Assembly: GCF_000090795.2 (NCBI RefSeq)
Contig: NW_003546279.1
Location: 360,933-424,932 of the forward strand
DNA length: 64,000 nt
Direction: 5' to 3'
Source: Amphimedon queenslandica
Taxonomy: Eukaryota > Porifera > Demospongiae > Haplosclerida > Niphatidae
Part shown: positions 47,769 through 59,261 of the stretch, in pieces
Layout of the letters: each line of letters begins with the position of its first letter
How positions within the stretch are numbered: position 1 is the stretch's first letter
Notes under the pieces: model-generated
What the model saw: only the letters and a program-made list of their open reading frames with translations
What the model was told of the DNA's origin: nothing
Databases searched by the model: none
Made by a program: the position numbers and the translations under genes

Positions 47769-48509
47769 GATAGCTACTATGGTGTGGCTGGTTGGAATGG
47801 CTGATAGACCCACCAATAAAAAGAAAGATAAGAAAAGTAACTAACTAATTATTAATTAATGATAATTGATGATATCCATATTTACAGATACAGATGATAC
47901 CAGTGGCAGTAGTGATGGGAGCCACGAGGAGGAGGAGGAGGAGGAGGGAGGAGGAGAGAGAGAGGGCAGGAGGGATAATGACGATGGTGATGATGATACC
48001 GATGGTATTGAAATGAGGAGTATAAGAGCAGCTGCTGATACTAACAGAGAGAGGAGAAGAGAAAGACAGCAGCAGCAGCAGCAAGAGGAGGAGGAGGAGG
48101 AGGAGGAGCAAGAAGAAAGTATGACTGTCATTAATTTATACAAGCTCTTTCATGGCTTTTGCTCTCCAACAGGGCAAGGTTTTAAACTAGGACTGGGTGA
48201 TTTCATATTCTACAGTATCCTGGTGGGTAAGGCAGCTCACGACAGCACTGGGGACTGGGTTGTCATATCCTCTTGTTTTGTGGCCATTTTGATAGTGAGC
48301 TATTAATAACTATGATGATGTCATTATTACTTATTCCCCACGTCACGTCACAGGGTCTGTGTATGACTATCATAATACTGGGTATTGTTAGGCGGGCCCT
48401 CCCTGCTCTACCCATCTCTATATTCTGTGGTCTCATATTCTATTTTAGTTCTCAATATGTCATTGCTCCTTTTGCTCAAGTCCTTGCTACTACTCAGACA
48501 TTTATATGA
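46180..48509 (+). CDS. PSEN: Presenilin, gamma-secretase catalytic subunit
   Basis: Presenilin is the aspartyl intramembrane protease of gamma-secretase, cleaving Notch-like proteins in ER/endosomal and plasma membranes. ATG at 46180 gives [20 protein letters not shown]. An acidic N-terminus precedes [60 protein letters not shown] and [13 protein letters not shown]. Catalytic motifs are ISLYD in TM6 (Asp codon split G|AC by an intron), [15 protein letters not shown] in TM7, and ALPALPIS, the PAL motif. The end [20 protein letters not shown] matches the family C-terminus. The cleavage loop is replaced by long Glu/Gln/Arg low-complexity runs. About thirteen exons. Confidence 0.96.
47719..47768. 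repeat. (ATT)n microsatellite in presenilin intron
   Basis: About 16 ATT units. Confidence 0.95.
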
Positions 48510-48804
48510 TGGTTTTGTCATTTTATTGCTTTATTAAAAATAGTCATTATTATTGTGTTTCTTGTATCCATTATAACTTGATAACCAACCACTCATATTA
48601 GAGCTAATGAAAGTAAATTTCATTTGCTCTATGACTCCTGCAGGCCTGGCAAAGTTAAGTGGCAATAATTGACTCCACCTACTTAAGGCCACACCTCCTA
48701 TCAGCACCAGCTAGCTTGGCAGAGACTAGCTGTGTTGTTCTTATCTATTCTCAACAGGTGATCAGGTATAGCCTTATCTTGTCTTCTAGCTCCAGTCCGT
48801 GGAT

Positions 48805-50373
48805 ATGGCTGCTGCTCGTGGTTGTTGTAAAGTGTTTACTGTTAGTTTGGTACCGGCTACTGTTCTGTGTCTTGCTATTGCCTTCTTTGCCGGTTTCATT
48901 CTCTTACCAACACTCTACACTGAACTGAGCTACAAGGAACAGGTCAGGTTCTAATTAATGAGCATGTACGGTCTTTTTGTACATTATTCTATTTAATGAG
49001 CATTTTCTCCCCTCCCTATTACAGTATGCGTTGGTTATTGATGCTGGTTCCTCTCATTCCGAAGTGTTCCTCTACAACTGGAAGTTACCTTTTTACCAAA
49101 AGACAGGAATAGTCAGGCAGAAGACCTACTGTAGGGTTGAAGGTAAGGAGGTGTGGCCAGGGGCGGGGCTAAAGGAAAGTGAAAATGTGTTTTAAATTAT
49201 TATTATTATTATTATTGATCTCCTACAGGTGTTGGTATCAGTGAGTACAATGACTCGGTAGCAGCTGCTAACAGTCTCTATAACTGTGTGAGTGGGGTGG
49301 TAAAGGACGTACCTAAAGATTATAATCATGAAGTGAAGGCGTGGCTTGGGGCTACTGCTGGAATGAGATTATTAAAGTAAGGGAGAGCCTTCCCATTCTA
49401 ATAATTCCATATTCCATTCCACTTTAGACGTGAAAATGAGTCTCTTGCCAATGACACTATCAATGCAATCAATGATAAATATAACAATAAAAGATTTAAG
49501 AACAAGGACTGGACACTTCACATGAACGCCAGGATACTCAGCGGAGAGGAAGAGGCTCTTTCTGGCTGGATCACTACTAACTACGTTAATGGAACATTTG
49601 AAAGGAAATATGTAAGATTAACATTACTTTAGTCAATTTAAATTAAACTACGTTAATTATTATTCATAGCCAGGGGATGAACGGGGTCTATCAACTACCA
49701 ATGGAGCGTTGGATATGGGCGGAGCCTCAATGCAGATATCATACAATGAAATTGATGATACTGATGGTAATAACACCAAGACTGTCTCACTCTTTGGAGA
49801 GACGTATGATGTTTATGTGAGGAGTTACCTGTGTTATGGTATCAATGAAGCTTCAAGGAGAATACTAGCCTACGCTGTGAAGGTAGTGGATGTTATTTCA
49901 GTTGATCTGACGTTATCTTGTTTATTTAGAATGCATCTTATGCCAGTACAGTTGAGTTCCCTTGCTATCATACTGGTTTTATATTCCAGACTAACTCGTC
50001 TTACCTGTTTGACAATCACTACTGTACACATCAGTTAGGTTCTGGTGATGGTAATTTCACAAATCACACCATCAAGGGGTCCAGTAATGCCGAAATGTGT
50101 TGGGCATTAATTAGAAGTGCCATGAATTTTTCTGTTAACATATCCAGTGGAGAACCCATTGAATATACTTCACCTAATCCTCATGGAATCTTTTATGTGA
50201 GGAAGAGAGGAGGAGGGGCCAGAGGTCATGTGACATGTTCTTGTTTTAGGGTTTTTCTAATTTTTATTACACATCCGATGCTTTTAATGTGTCAAAATTG
50301 ATTCCAGAACAATTGGATAGTTTTAATCAAAGTGTCAGTAAACGTTGTAGCATGGACTGGAATGAAGTAAAGA

Positions 50374-50465
<92 letters not shown>

Positions 50466-50901
50466 ATTAATGTACATGTACTGTAGGTTGATTCTACTGA
50501 TGATAGTTACTACAAGGCATTCCGCTGTATTGATGGGATGTTCCTGTTGCATGCACTGGGAGGAATGGGGTTCACTAATAACTCAAAGAACCAATGGACT
50601 ATATCCTTCCAGTATCAGGTAATGTGTCACATGATAGTCACATGACCTCCAGCTGACTCTCTCTCGTTAGGTTAATGATATATTCATTGGATGGTCCCTG
50701 GGCTACATGCTGGATAAGAGTTCTAGTTTTATTTCTTCTTATTATTTTACTCGTTACCCGTACACTACTGTTGATCTCATTGTTGGGATGATTGTTCTTC
50801 TCATTCTCTGTCTTATTTTTGCTATTTTCTTTGCCTTTACTTGTTCTGCCTGTTCTAAGAGTCTCCGCCCAACTAAAAGTGGATACACTAACATCACATA
50901 A
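48805..50901 (+). CDS. Ecto-nucleoside triphosphate diphosphohydrolase (CD39/ENTPD family)
   Basis: This membrane enzyme hydrolyses extracellular ATP and ADP. MAAARGCCKVFTVSLVPATV starts an N-terminal transmembrane helix (AIAFFAGFILLP). Apyrase-conserved regions: ACR1 YALVIDAGSSHSEVFLYNW, ACR2 VKAWLGATAGMRLL, ACR3 LSGEEEALSGWITTNY and ACR4 NGALDMGGASMQISYNE, so the catalytic set is complete. Near the end FIGWSLGYMLDKSS precedes a second transmembrane helix (TVDLIVGMIVLLILCLIFAI) and a short basic tail. Two membrane helices place it with the cell-surface ENTPD1/2/3/8 group rather than the secreted forms. A TTA microsatellite fills one intron (50379-50464). It lies 295 bp downstream of presenilin on the same strand. 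Confidence 0.93.
50379..50464. repeat. (TTA)n microsatellite in ENTPD intron
   Basis: About 28 TTA units. Confidence 0.95.
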
Positions 50902-51086
50902 CGGACTCCTAAACTGAGTGACTAATAAAAATAATATTTTATGCAATGTTGTGTTGTGTTAAAATAATTTTTAAAAAAGATTAATTTATGAAATGGGTGG
51001 GGCTAATTATCTTTAGTTATTAAAGAAGGTGTGGTCAGCTGTAGTACGTTCCCGCTGGCGGGATCTTTTAACCAGAAGAAGAGGCC

Positions 51087-53680
51087 ATGAGTGTATTTAA
51101 GGGAAGTATACTGGAGTACCCAGGACTGGTTGTTGATAGATTCAATCCAGTCAACTGCAGGAGAGGCCGGGCCTTCTTCCTATCACACTGTCATAAAGGT
51201 ACAGACTCCTATACTGGTGATGAATATGATGATACAGTCACTAGATCACATGAGTGGACTGGATTCAGATGAACTTCTGAAAGTTTTAAAAGAATTAAAA
51301 ATAGATTTTTATTGTTCGGAGGTGACACACGCGTTGCTAAGCAACGATCCTGGCTTCTCACACCTCATGCCTTATTTGGTAAGTGGTTGCTATGACAACA
51401 GGGCTACAACCTTTTTCCTGTGCATGTTCATGTTAGGTATCAGTTCCAGTGGGAGAGACGATCAGCCTCAAACTGAACACATTCAGAAATGAAGACCAGG
51501 TACGTGTGCATACAGATGCTTATTAATAGTTATTAATAGTTATTAATGGTTATTAATGGTTATTGATAATTGATTTCAGGTGGTTACTGTTAATGTCACT
51601 CTATTACCAGCTGGTCATTGTCCTGGGTCTGTAATGTAAGCCACTCAAACTAGCTTTAATTAATTAATTAATTAATTAATTAATTAATTTAGGTTTTTAT
51701 TTCAAGGTGATGCTGGAAATGTATTATATACAGGTACAACTTATTAATTATTATTATTAATTAATAATAATGATTAATTATTAATTATTAATTAATTCAA
51801 AGGTGATTTCAGGCTCTCATTGAGTGACATTAGGGGGTGTGGCCCACTGCATACTGATGATGGTAAAGTCATTGAAATCAAGGCGTTATATCTTGACACG
51901 ACATTCTGTCATCCAAAATCAACTAACATCATATCACGTGTTAGTACTTGATTTGATATTGATATTTGATATCTCCATAGGACGAAACAAGAGATATAAT
52001 ACTGAAGAAGGTCAAAGAGTAAGTTCATAACTATCAATAACTATTAATAACTGGTGTTCCTCAGATGGCTGGCCCAGGGTCCTGATAATATAGTTCGGTT
52101 GGATTGTCGATCCTTTGGTTATGAGCACATACTAATGTCACTCTCCCTCCAGCTGGACACTAACATACACACAGCTGGTTGGAAGATAAGGTCTTACTCC
52201 GTCCTACCTCAGGTTAGGGCCCATTGGATAGTGCTCAGTTTCTTTTCAATTGATTTTTGATTCTTAACTTTCCCTAAAATTTGCAAAACCCTGGCTAAAG
52301 TCCCTGTACTATAAGGCCATTTTTACCAAAATTGAAAAGAAGAGAATTCTCTATCTTTATTATGCTACACGACCTTATGCATTTACTGTTACATGTACAT
52401 GAACATGCAACAGTAATTTACTGTTGCATGTTCAGGTTCATCAGTGCTTGACTGAAGATGGGAACAGTACGAGAATACATGCTTGTGTTAATAAGGTGAG
52501 TGGGTGGAACAAGGGGTGGGGCTTACTGCTGATATTAGAAAGGGACACAGTCTGTTTCTGGTAAACTGCCTTGTGGAGCCACACCCACTAAAGGAGGTAC
52601 TCCTAATATATTAACAATCAAGCCATCAGCTCAATGGTTTCTTAGCAATGATAAGCCACACCCATCAGCGTAAGTACCCACGTCTACATGTTTATTATTA
52701 TTAATAATTAATTTTTAGATTTTTTCCTGAATTTAATTTATTTCGAGTCCTTCATTCAATGCACTCCAGCTACTCTGAGATTATTGAGGTAGTCTCGTAC
52801 CTGTGTCCAGTGTCCATTGTACCGTGTGTCATTCCATACACACTCGGGGACACATCACTGGTTGATATACACAGCAGGTAATTGGAGGTGTGGTCAGGAG
52901 GTGGGGCTGATGATTTTATTCTTATTTTCAAGGTTGCGTCATCTTTTAAGGAACCCTTCACCTGTTGTTGAAAAACCTCTTCCCAGTGCTACCGGAAAGA
53001 GAAAAAGAAATTTAGAAAAGGAGGAACCAATTAAGAAAAGGGCAGAGTCATTTAATGACGAGGCGGAGTCTGACAGTTCGTATGAAACTAATGATGAATT
53101 TATTAGTGAAGAGGAGGCGGAGTCACAAGGAGACCATACCCACCCTGATAGCTTACTGTCTATTATAGGACAACAAACAAACAACAAACAAAAAACGTGT
53201 AAACAACCAACAATCAAACTGACATTTAGCATTGAAGAGGAGGAGGTGCTGGAGGGACTAGAGGGAGAGGAGGTTAATAAGGGACTGGAGGGGGAGGGGC
53301 CAGGAGAGGAGGAGGGGCCAGAAGAGGAGGAGGAGGGGTTAGGTGATTGTATTATTGACCTGACTCATAGTTCAAGCGACACTAGTGATCATCAGTCCAC
53401 TCCAGCTGGATCAGTTATTATCATCAGTGATGATACAACTAACGGATCAATGGGCGGGTCACTTGAAGCCACTAGCACTGGGTCTATAAGAGGAGGGTCT
53501 GTCAGTCCTGGAGGAGGAGGAGGGGCTAATAGTGTAGGAGGGTCTCCACTGGTAGTATTATCCAGTTCTAGTGATGCCAGTTGTAATGGACGTGGAACGT
53601 CACCCTCTATAGTCCCCCTGTCCCCCTCTAAAGAACCAGCAGAATCCATTTTATTAAAGAGGAAAGGCTCTTTTTTATAA
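51087..53680 (+). CDS. DCLRE1C: Artemis nuclease
   Basis: Artemis is the metallo-beta-lactamase/beta-CASP nuclease that opens hairpins and trims ends in non-homologous end joining. ATG at 51087 gives MSVFKGSILEYPGLVVDRFN, matching human [20 protein letters not shown]. Metal motif FFLSHCHKDHMSGLDS (HxHxDH), with the Asp codon split G|AT by a 47-bp intron; then VTVNVTLLPAGHCPGSVM, FLFQGDAGNVLYTGDFRLSL, LYLDTTFCHP, VRLDCRSFGYEHILMSL and ILTIKPSAQWFLSND, and beta-CASP SMHSSYSEIIEVVSYLCPV. The C-terminal exon (52932-53680) is a long acidic, Ser/Gly-rich disordered tail with GKRKRNLEKEEPIKKR, a likely nuclear signal. One intron carries a dispersed-repeat fragment (52.25-52.38 kb). Confidence 0.94.
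52255..52375 (+). repeat. Dispersed-repeat fragment in DCLRE1C intron
   Basis: Contains CCCTGTACTATA ... CCATTTTTACCAAAATTGAAA ... GAGAATTCTC, shared in order with the GNPAT-intron copy at 26.7 kb. Confidence 0.65.
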
Positions 53681-53854
53681 ACTTCACCAGCTGCTAATAT
53701 ATTATTATATTATGTTTTGAATACATAAGATATATTCTAGTTATTTATTTAAATTCTGACATTGTTTAAGTCTATTTCATTCTTTACTGGATAATAATGA
53801 TGCATTTTATATTCAGCCTATGAATAATTAATTAATATAGTAATTGATAATTAA

Positions 53855-56800
53855 TTAATGAATTACTTGATCATAAGTGAGCGAGTGGAAGTCCATGATG
53901 AGGTGGACTATAGCCTCAGGATAGAGAACTAACCACATGAACGAGAACAGCTGCAGTGGGTGGAGTCTGTAATATTCGAATAGGGGGGCTGGGTGGGGGC
54001 TTACTTCAGTTGATTTATGACAGAATATGTAATTAAGTGAATTGGTTATTAATTCATTTTGTTCCTTAGTCAGCATTATAGTACAGTTCTCGTATTGGAG
54101 ACCAGCTGGAACAGGAATGAGAGATTATAAACTGATTTTGAATTAACTTACATCTGTCCCTAGCTCCAGCTGTAATAAACTTGTCCCTTCTTTCTGACGG
54201 AAGCTATACATGTACATGTACACACCAAATGAATAATAATAGTCATAAAAATGAGGATCAATGTGTACTTTATTATTCATTATGTCACAGAGTGTCTTCT
54301 TTCTTAATTTGATCCACTTCTTTAGAACCAACTCAGGCAACTCATTAATGTCACTGGAGAAGAGGAAAGAATGACATTTTCAATATAACATACAAGATGA
54401 TTATTGACTGCATGGAGTGATCTTTGGCAAATTTGCCTGTGGAAAGACACTGACGAATTTTATATGGCAATTTCTTCATAGAACCACCAATTGCCAATAT
54501 TAATTCTTCGCCAATAAATCACCTTGTACAGTAATTAGTAGAGGAGACATTAACCATGGGCTATAGTCTTGGGAATTTTTCGGAATTTTGGCATTTTCTT
54601 AAAATGGCTGTAACTTGAAAAATTAAAGTCGGAATCAGCTCAAACTTTCTACACAGCATAAGTACATCAATATGTATCAGAAAATGTAATAAAAATTGGG
54701 GGTGATTTTGGAGCCATTTTTTTGGAAAAAACCATGGGCTATAGCCTTGGGTATTTTTCGGAATTTTGGCATTTTCTTAAAATGGCTGTAACTTGAAAAA
54801 TTAAAGTCGGAATCAGCTCAAACTTTCTACACAGCATAAGTACATCAATATGTATCAGAAAATGTAATAAAAATTGGGGGTGATTTTGGAGCCATTTTTT
54901 GGATAAAACCATGGGGTATAGCCTTGGGTATTTTTCAGAATTTCGGCATTTTCTTAAAATGGCTGTAACTTGAAAAATTTAAGTCGGAATCAACTCAAAC
55001 TTTCTACACAGCATAAGGACATCAATATGTATCAGAAAATGTAATAAAAATTGGGGGTGATTTCGGAGCCATTTGTTTGGAAAAACCATGGGCTATAGCC
55101 TTGGGTATTTTTCAAAAATTTGGCATTTTTTAAAAATGGCCGTAACTTGAAAAATTAAAGTCGGAATCAGCTCAAACTTTCTATACAGCATAAAGACATC
55201 AATATGTATCAGAAAATGTAATAAAAATTGGGGGTGATTTCGGAGCCATTTTTTGGAAAAAACCATGGACTATAGCCTTGGGTATTTTTCAAAATTTTGG
55301 CATTTTCTAAAAATGGCCGTAACTTGAAAAACTAAAGTCGGAATCAGCTCAAACTTTCTACACAGCATAAGGACATCAATATGTATCAGAAAATGTAATA
55401 AAAATTGGGGGTGATTTCGGAGCCATTTTTTGGAAAAAACCATCGACTATTATAGCCTTGGGTATTTTTTGAAATTTTGGCATTTTCTAAAAATGACTGT
55501 AACTTGAAAAACTAAAGTCGGAATCAGCTCAAACTTTCTACACAGCATAAGGACATCAATATGTATCAAAAAATGTAATAAAAATTGGGGGTGATTTCGG
55601 AGCCATTTTTTGGAAAAAACCATCGACTATAGCCTTGGGTATTTTTTGAAATTTTGGCATTTTAAAAAATGGCCGTAACTTGAAAAATTTAAGTCAGAAT
55701 CAGCTCAAACTTTCTATACAGCATAAAGACATCAATATGTATCAGAAAATGTAATAAAAATCTTGCTGTGAGTCCAAAGGTTACTTGTATCCATTAAAAA
55801 GTTTCTTGTAACATTGTCTCCTTTTAAAACTTGATCTGTGACTCTGTCTCCATGACTCTATCATTGATAACTTCTCCTCCTCCTCCTCTTCAAGATCAGC
55901 TTCAGTTTCATCTTCACTTGATATCACAAACACTTCTAAATTAATCAATAAAAAACAACAACTGGTTTGTATACATGTACCTGGGTCTTCTCTTATTCTT
56001 GCTCTAATTCTATTCATTTCTTCAGTCATTTCAATAACTGGTTCAGCCTGTTTCTTCAACTGGTCCAACCTGTTAGCTGTTTCCATTAAGCTATCAACAA
56101 CACTCACTCCACCACCTGTTCTCTTATCACTACTCTTCTTCTCTATACCCATCACAACCAAATCCTCTTTGCTTTCTTCGTCCATCCTTTGTCTCTTTTT
56201 ATTTTTTGGTTCCAGTTCTCTTAGTTCCAGTTCTTTTGGTTCCATTTCTTTTGGTTCCATTTCTTTTGGTTCCATTTCTTTTGGTTCCAGTTCTTTTGTT
56301 TCCAATGTTCTTCCTTTTGCTTTGTTTCTTTTAGGTCTTTTTGATGGTTTTATTTCATTGGTTGGTATTTTCTCTCTACTGCTCAGCCAACCTTCATTAC
56401 AAAGGATGTCGTTAGGAATCTCTTTCCTTTTTGAAGCTAGTCCTTCGGTTGTCTTCTCCTTTCTTTGGTCAGTATTGTTGTTGTCATGGCTACCACAAGC
56501 AGGAGGTGATTCTATAACGATTGGTTCAGTTCTTGTTGTAAGGTCTCCTTGTCCTTCTATTGGTGAGCTAGTGAAGGTTAATCTGCTTTGTGATAGATCA
56601 TTAGTGCCATGCCTACCTCCAGCAAAACGACCACTAGTACTAGGATTTAATATTAAATTTATTATTATCATTTCAAAAAATAGAAACAGCATAATTAACT
56701 GATAGTTATTTAATATTAAATTTAGCTGCACCTCTGTGGTTTCTTCTTAGTTTTATTATCTTTGAGTGGATAGGATGGAGCAGCTGCAGTTAGGAAATCA

Positions 56801-57630
56801 GTTAAAGACGTACCAGAAGATTTTGAACTATCAAATAATGAAACAACATCATCAGTACACTTGCTGGAGGGATCCAAGGTTTGCCGTATCTGATCAATAA
56901 AGAATAAAAACCACACCCACTCCATTAATTAACTCACTTGAATAACTCCTCTCTCATCCGGTAACTCATATGGATCAAGATAGACACAGAGGAGGTGTGG
57001 ACATACCTTATATGGAGCATATATCTCACCTAACAATTAATAATACTAATCAAGAAACAGTTGGATATTACCAGCTGATGTGTTGCGTCCTTTTAAAAAT
57101 GAATGGACTTTCCTTCCCTCAACATTAACAAATCCAAAGGATGAGAGACAGTATCCTCCAGTCATTATCTAATGAAGGAGGAGACTCAAAAAGAGGTTAC
57201 TGTACTAACCTTTCCAGTATATGGTACTAGTATGTGTCCGCCAGTTTCAGCTGAAGGTTTCTTGTGATACAATACCCTGAGCTTACCAGCTAATATTATT
57301 AATTGACACCCACACACTTAACGAGAACTTACAACGAGATAACACAGACACTTCTTTATCTTTTGACGTGTTCAGTTTCTTTATAAAAGTACACGACTGT
57401 GTCAGAATATCCTAATAATTATAATATAAATAAAACTACCCCTGGGGGCCCACCTGGAGGATAATATCAGTAAACCAAGAGTAGTCCGCACCCCCCACCA
57501 AATGTATCTTGACTGAAAGTGCCTCACCCTTATCAATCTAATATTAAAACAATAAAAGACCGTTGGACCCATTGGAGGGGCTCACTCTGACAAATTTCAG
57601 CAAAGATGGCAAAGAACCTGGACTAGCCAT
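53855..57630 (-). CDS. Unrecognised nuclear-type protein
   Basis: ATG at 57630 gives MASPGSLPSLLKFVR. Exons follow with GEALSVKIHLVGGADYSWFT, SAETGGHILVPYTGKIMTGG, SSFGFVNVEGRKVHSFLKGR, GEIYAPYKVCPHLLCVYLDP and YELPDERGV, a compact beta-rich N-terminal domain of about 190 aa. A long basic/acidic disordered centre follows (PSKRPKRNKAKGRTLETK, KEMEP repeats, an acidic VISSEDETEADLEEEEEE stretch). The C-terminal domain is compact: WRQSHRSSFKRRQCYKKLF, DINELPELVLKKWIKLRKKT, VHIDPHFYDYYYSFGVYMYM and RLHPLQLFSFMWLVLYP, ending HSLTYDQVIH. Splicing over the 1.2-kb satellite intron restores the frame (NGYN|DINEL), so I read one gene. I do not recognise the family. Basic patches suggest a nuclear protein. 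Confidence 0.7.
54552..55765 (-). repeat. 178-bp tandem repeat, seven copies (inverted relative to the APIP array)
   Basis: Units recur every 175-180 bp, marked by ACCATGGGCTATAG-type strings near 54553, 54732, 54907, 55086, 55262, 55439 and 55619. The reverse complement matches the APIP intron unit. The host gene is on the minus strand, so relative to transcription both arrays lie in the same orientation. Confidence 0.94.
56214..56300 (-). repeat. Coding 15-bp minisatellite encoding KEMEP
   Basis: Five to six in-frame repeats encode (K/R)E(M/L)EP/L in the disordered centre of the unrecognised gene. Confidence 0.9.
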
Positions 57631-57671
57631 GCTTAACCACGTGGTTTTAACGCATGCGCAAAAAAATAAAA
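57631..57671. promoter_or_regulatory. 41-bp divergent promoter with AACCACGTGGTT and an NRF1-like site
   Basis: Start codons of the unrecognised gene (-) and MZT1 (+) are 41 bp apart. The gap contains the 12-bp palindrome AACCACGTGGTT (57635-57646) and CGCATGCGCA (57651-57660), close to the NRF1 consensus. Sites are seen; function is inferred. Confidence 0.6.
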
Positions 57672-57985
57672 ATGGCTTCCTCTTCAGAAGGTGGGAGGTT
57701 GAATGAAGTGAAAGATGCTCTAAAAGGTGAATAGGTTATTAGTACAGTAGATTCATGTACTCTTCTAGTGGTGAAAGATATATCTGATCTCCTTAATACT
57801 GGACTGGATGATGATACACTAAAGGTCTGTGTCCAGCTGTTGGAGGCCGGAGTGAATCCCGAAGCATTGGCATCAGTGGTACTGGAACTGAGGAGAGCTA
57901 TTGGAGCTCAAGTACATCACGTGATCCACTCATACTACTTTTCATTCATTTACTGTAGGAAGCATCTACTGTCATTGAAACTTAA
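57672..57985 (+). CDS. MZT1: Mitotic-spindle organizing protein 1 (MOZART1)
   Basis: Three exons (57672-57726, 57769-57911, 57959-57985) give 74 residues; human MZT1 is 82. [18 protein letters not shown], then [20 protein letters not shown] and [20 protein letters not shown] match human [20 protein letters not shown] / [20 protein letters not shown]; the tail is [11 protein letters not shown]1 binds the N-termini of gamma-tubulin complex proteins and activates microtubule nucleation at centrosomes. Introns are 42 and 47 bp. It is convergent with OSGEP (90 bp between stops). Confidence 0.96.
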
Positions 57986-58075
57986 ACAGCAGATTAATAA
58001 TTATTAGTTTTAACGAAACGTTTTAATGAAAAGTATCATTATCATTAATTCATTATTATTTAGAGTCCATTATGT

Positions 58076-59157
58076 TCAGTGTCTCCAAGTCACTTCTACT
58101 TCATCAGTTCTGTACCTCTGAGTGCACCAAGACCCACTGATTCCCACACAATCACTGGTACCCCAACCTCCTGATTTATTGAGTGAAGAGTACATCTCAG
58201 CTCCAGCTTGAGCTATCATTGCTCCATTGTCAATGCAGTATCTCTCATCAATGGCATAGACCCTCCCTCCTCTCTCACTCACCATCTCCCCCATCATCTC
58301 CTGCAGTCGCTCGTTGCAACCCACTCCTCCTACAATGAGTACCTCATCAGACCCACAGTGAGCCATTGCCCTCTCTGTGGTCTCAACCAACATTGCAAAC
58401 ACAGTCTCCTGCAAAGAGTAACACAGGTCAGCCTGGCTACACTCTCCTTTCTCTAATTTCTGTTTAGCCACCGACTCAATATAAGACAATAGACCAGAGA
58501 ATGACACGTCCATTCCTTTGACAGTGTAAGGTAGTTCAATGTACTTCTCTCCTTTCTTTGCCAGCTGCTCAATGTTATAGCCAGGGCTTGGGTCATTCGA
58601 TAGTTTAAGAACTCGTGCAAATCGATCAAGACAGTTTCCAACAGCAATGTCAATGGTTTCTCCAAAGATCCTATACCTTTTACGTGAATAAGCAATGACT
58701 TGAGTATTACCACCACTGACATATAGGACTGTTGGATTAACAGCTCCAGTTATCAATCGCCCCATTTCAATATGGCCGATACAATGATTCACACCAAGAA
58801 GAGGCTTACACCATAACTGGGACACTGTCCTTGCTACCACGGCAACAGTAACGAGGGGAGCTCCCATTCCTGGTCCTTTGGTATAGCATACACAATCAAT
58901 TTGAGCTGGACTTATACCAGCATCCTAAAATAGAACAAGAGTCTAATGGTCACAGTGTGTGAGTGTCCTACCTTCAGTGCTTGCTTCAGCACTGGTAGTA
59001 TGTGGTCCCTGTGGTGCTTGGCAGTGTCCTTTGGTTGGAATCCTTGACCAGGAGGCGTTATATAAGTGTGTCTAACATTAGAGAGAACTACTCCATCTCT
59101 TATGATACCTATTCCTAACTTATTGGCACTGCCCTCAAATCCAATGACTGTAGCCAT
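58076..59157 (-). CDS. OSGEP: tRNA N6-threonylcarbamoyladenosine transferase, KEOPS subunit (Kae1)
   Basis: Two exons (59157-58972, 58924-58076) give 344 residues (human 335). [18 protein letters not shown] opens the ASKHA fold; [51 protein letters not shown] (metal His pair), [96 protein letters not shown] and [13 protein letters not shown] follow almost identically to human. It makes t6A37 in ANN-decoding tRNAs within KEOPS in cytosol and nucleus. No targeting presequence is seen, so this is OSGEP rather than the mitochondrial OSGEPL1. A small Ser/Gly-rich insertion lies near the C-terminus. Confidence 0.97.
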
Positions 59158-59261
59158 TTTAAAGTGGGCAGGGCTAAAATCTCACACGAGGCTGCACGTG
59201 TTTAAAGTTTGCGGATGTAATACAGATAGTATCCTGAATAAAATGGCGGTTCCTCAGTAGG
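59158..59261. promoter_or_regulatory. 104-bp divergent OSGEP/TOPBP1 promoter with CACGTG and a minimal uORF
   Basis: CACGTG lies at 59195-59200. A five-codon uORF (ATG 59243, stop TAG 59258-59260; MAVPQ) ends one base before the TOPBP1 ATG at 59262, out of frame with it. AAAATGGCGG around the uORF start also resembles a YY1 site. Confidence 0.55.

Noticed and set aside
51325-51347. GTTGCTAAGCAAC palindrome resembling an RFX X-box
   Set aside because: It lies inside a well-conserved Artemis coding exon, so codon use is the simpler explanation.
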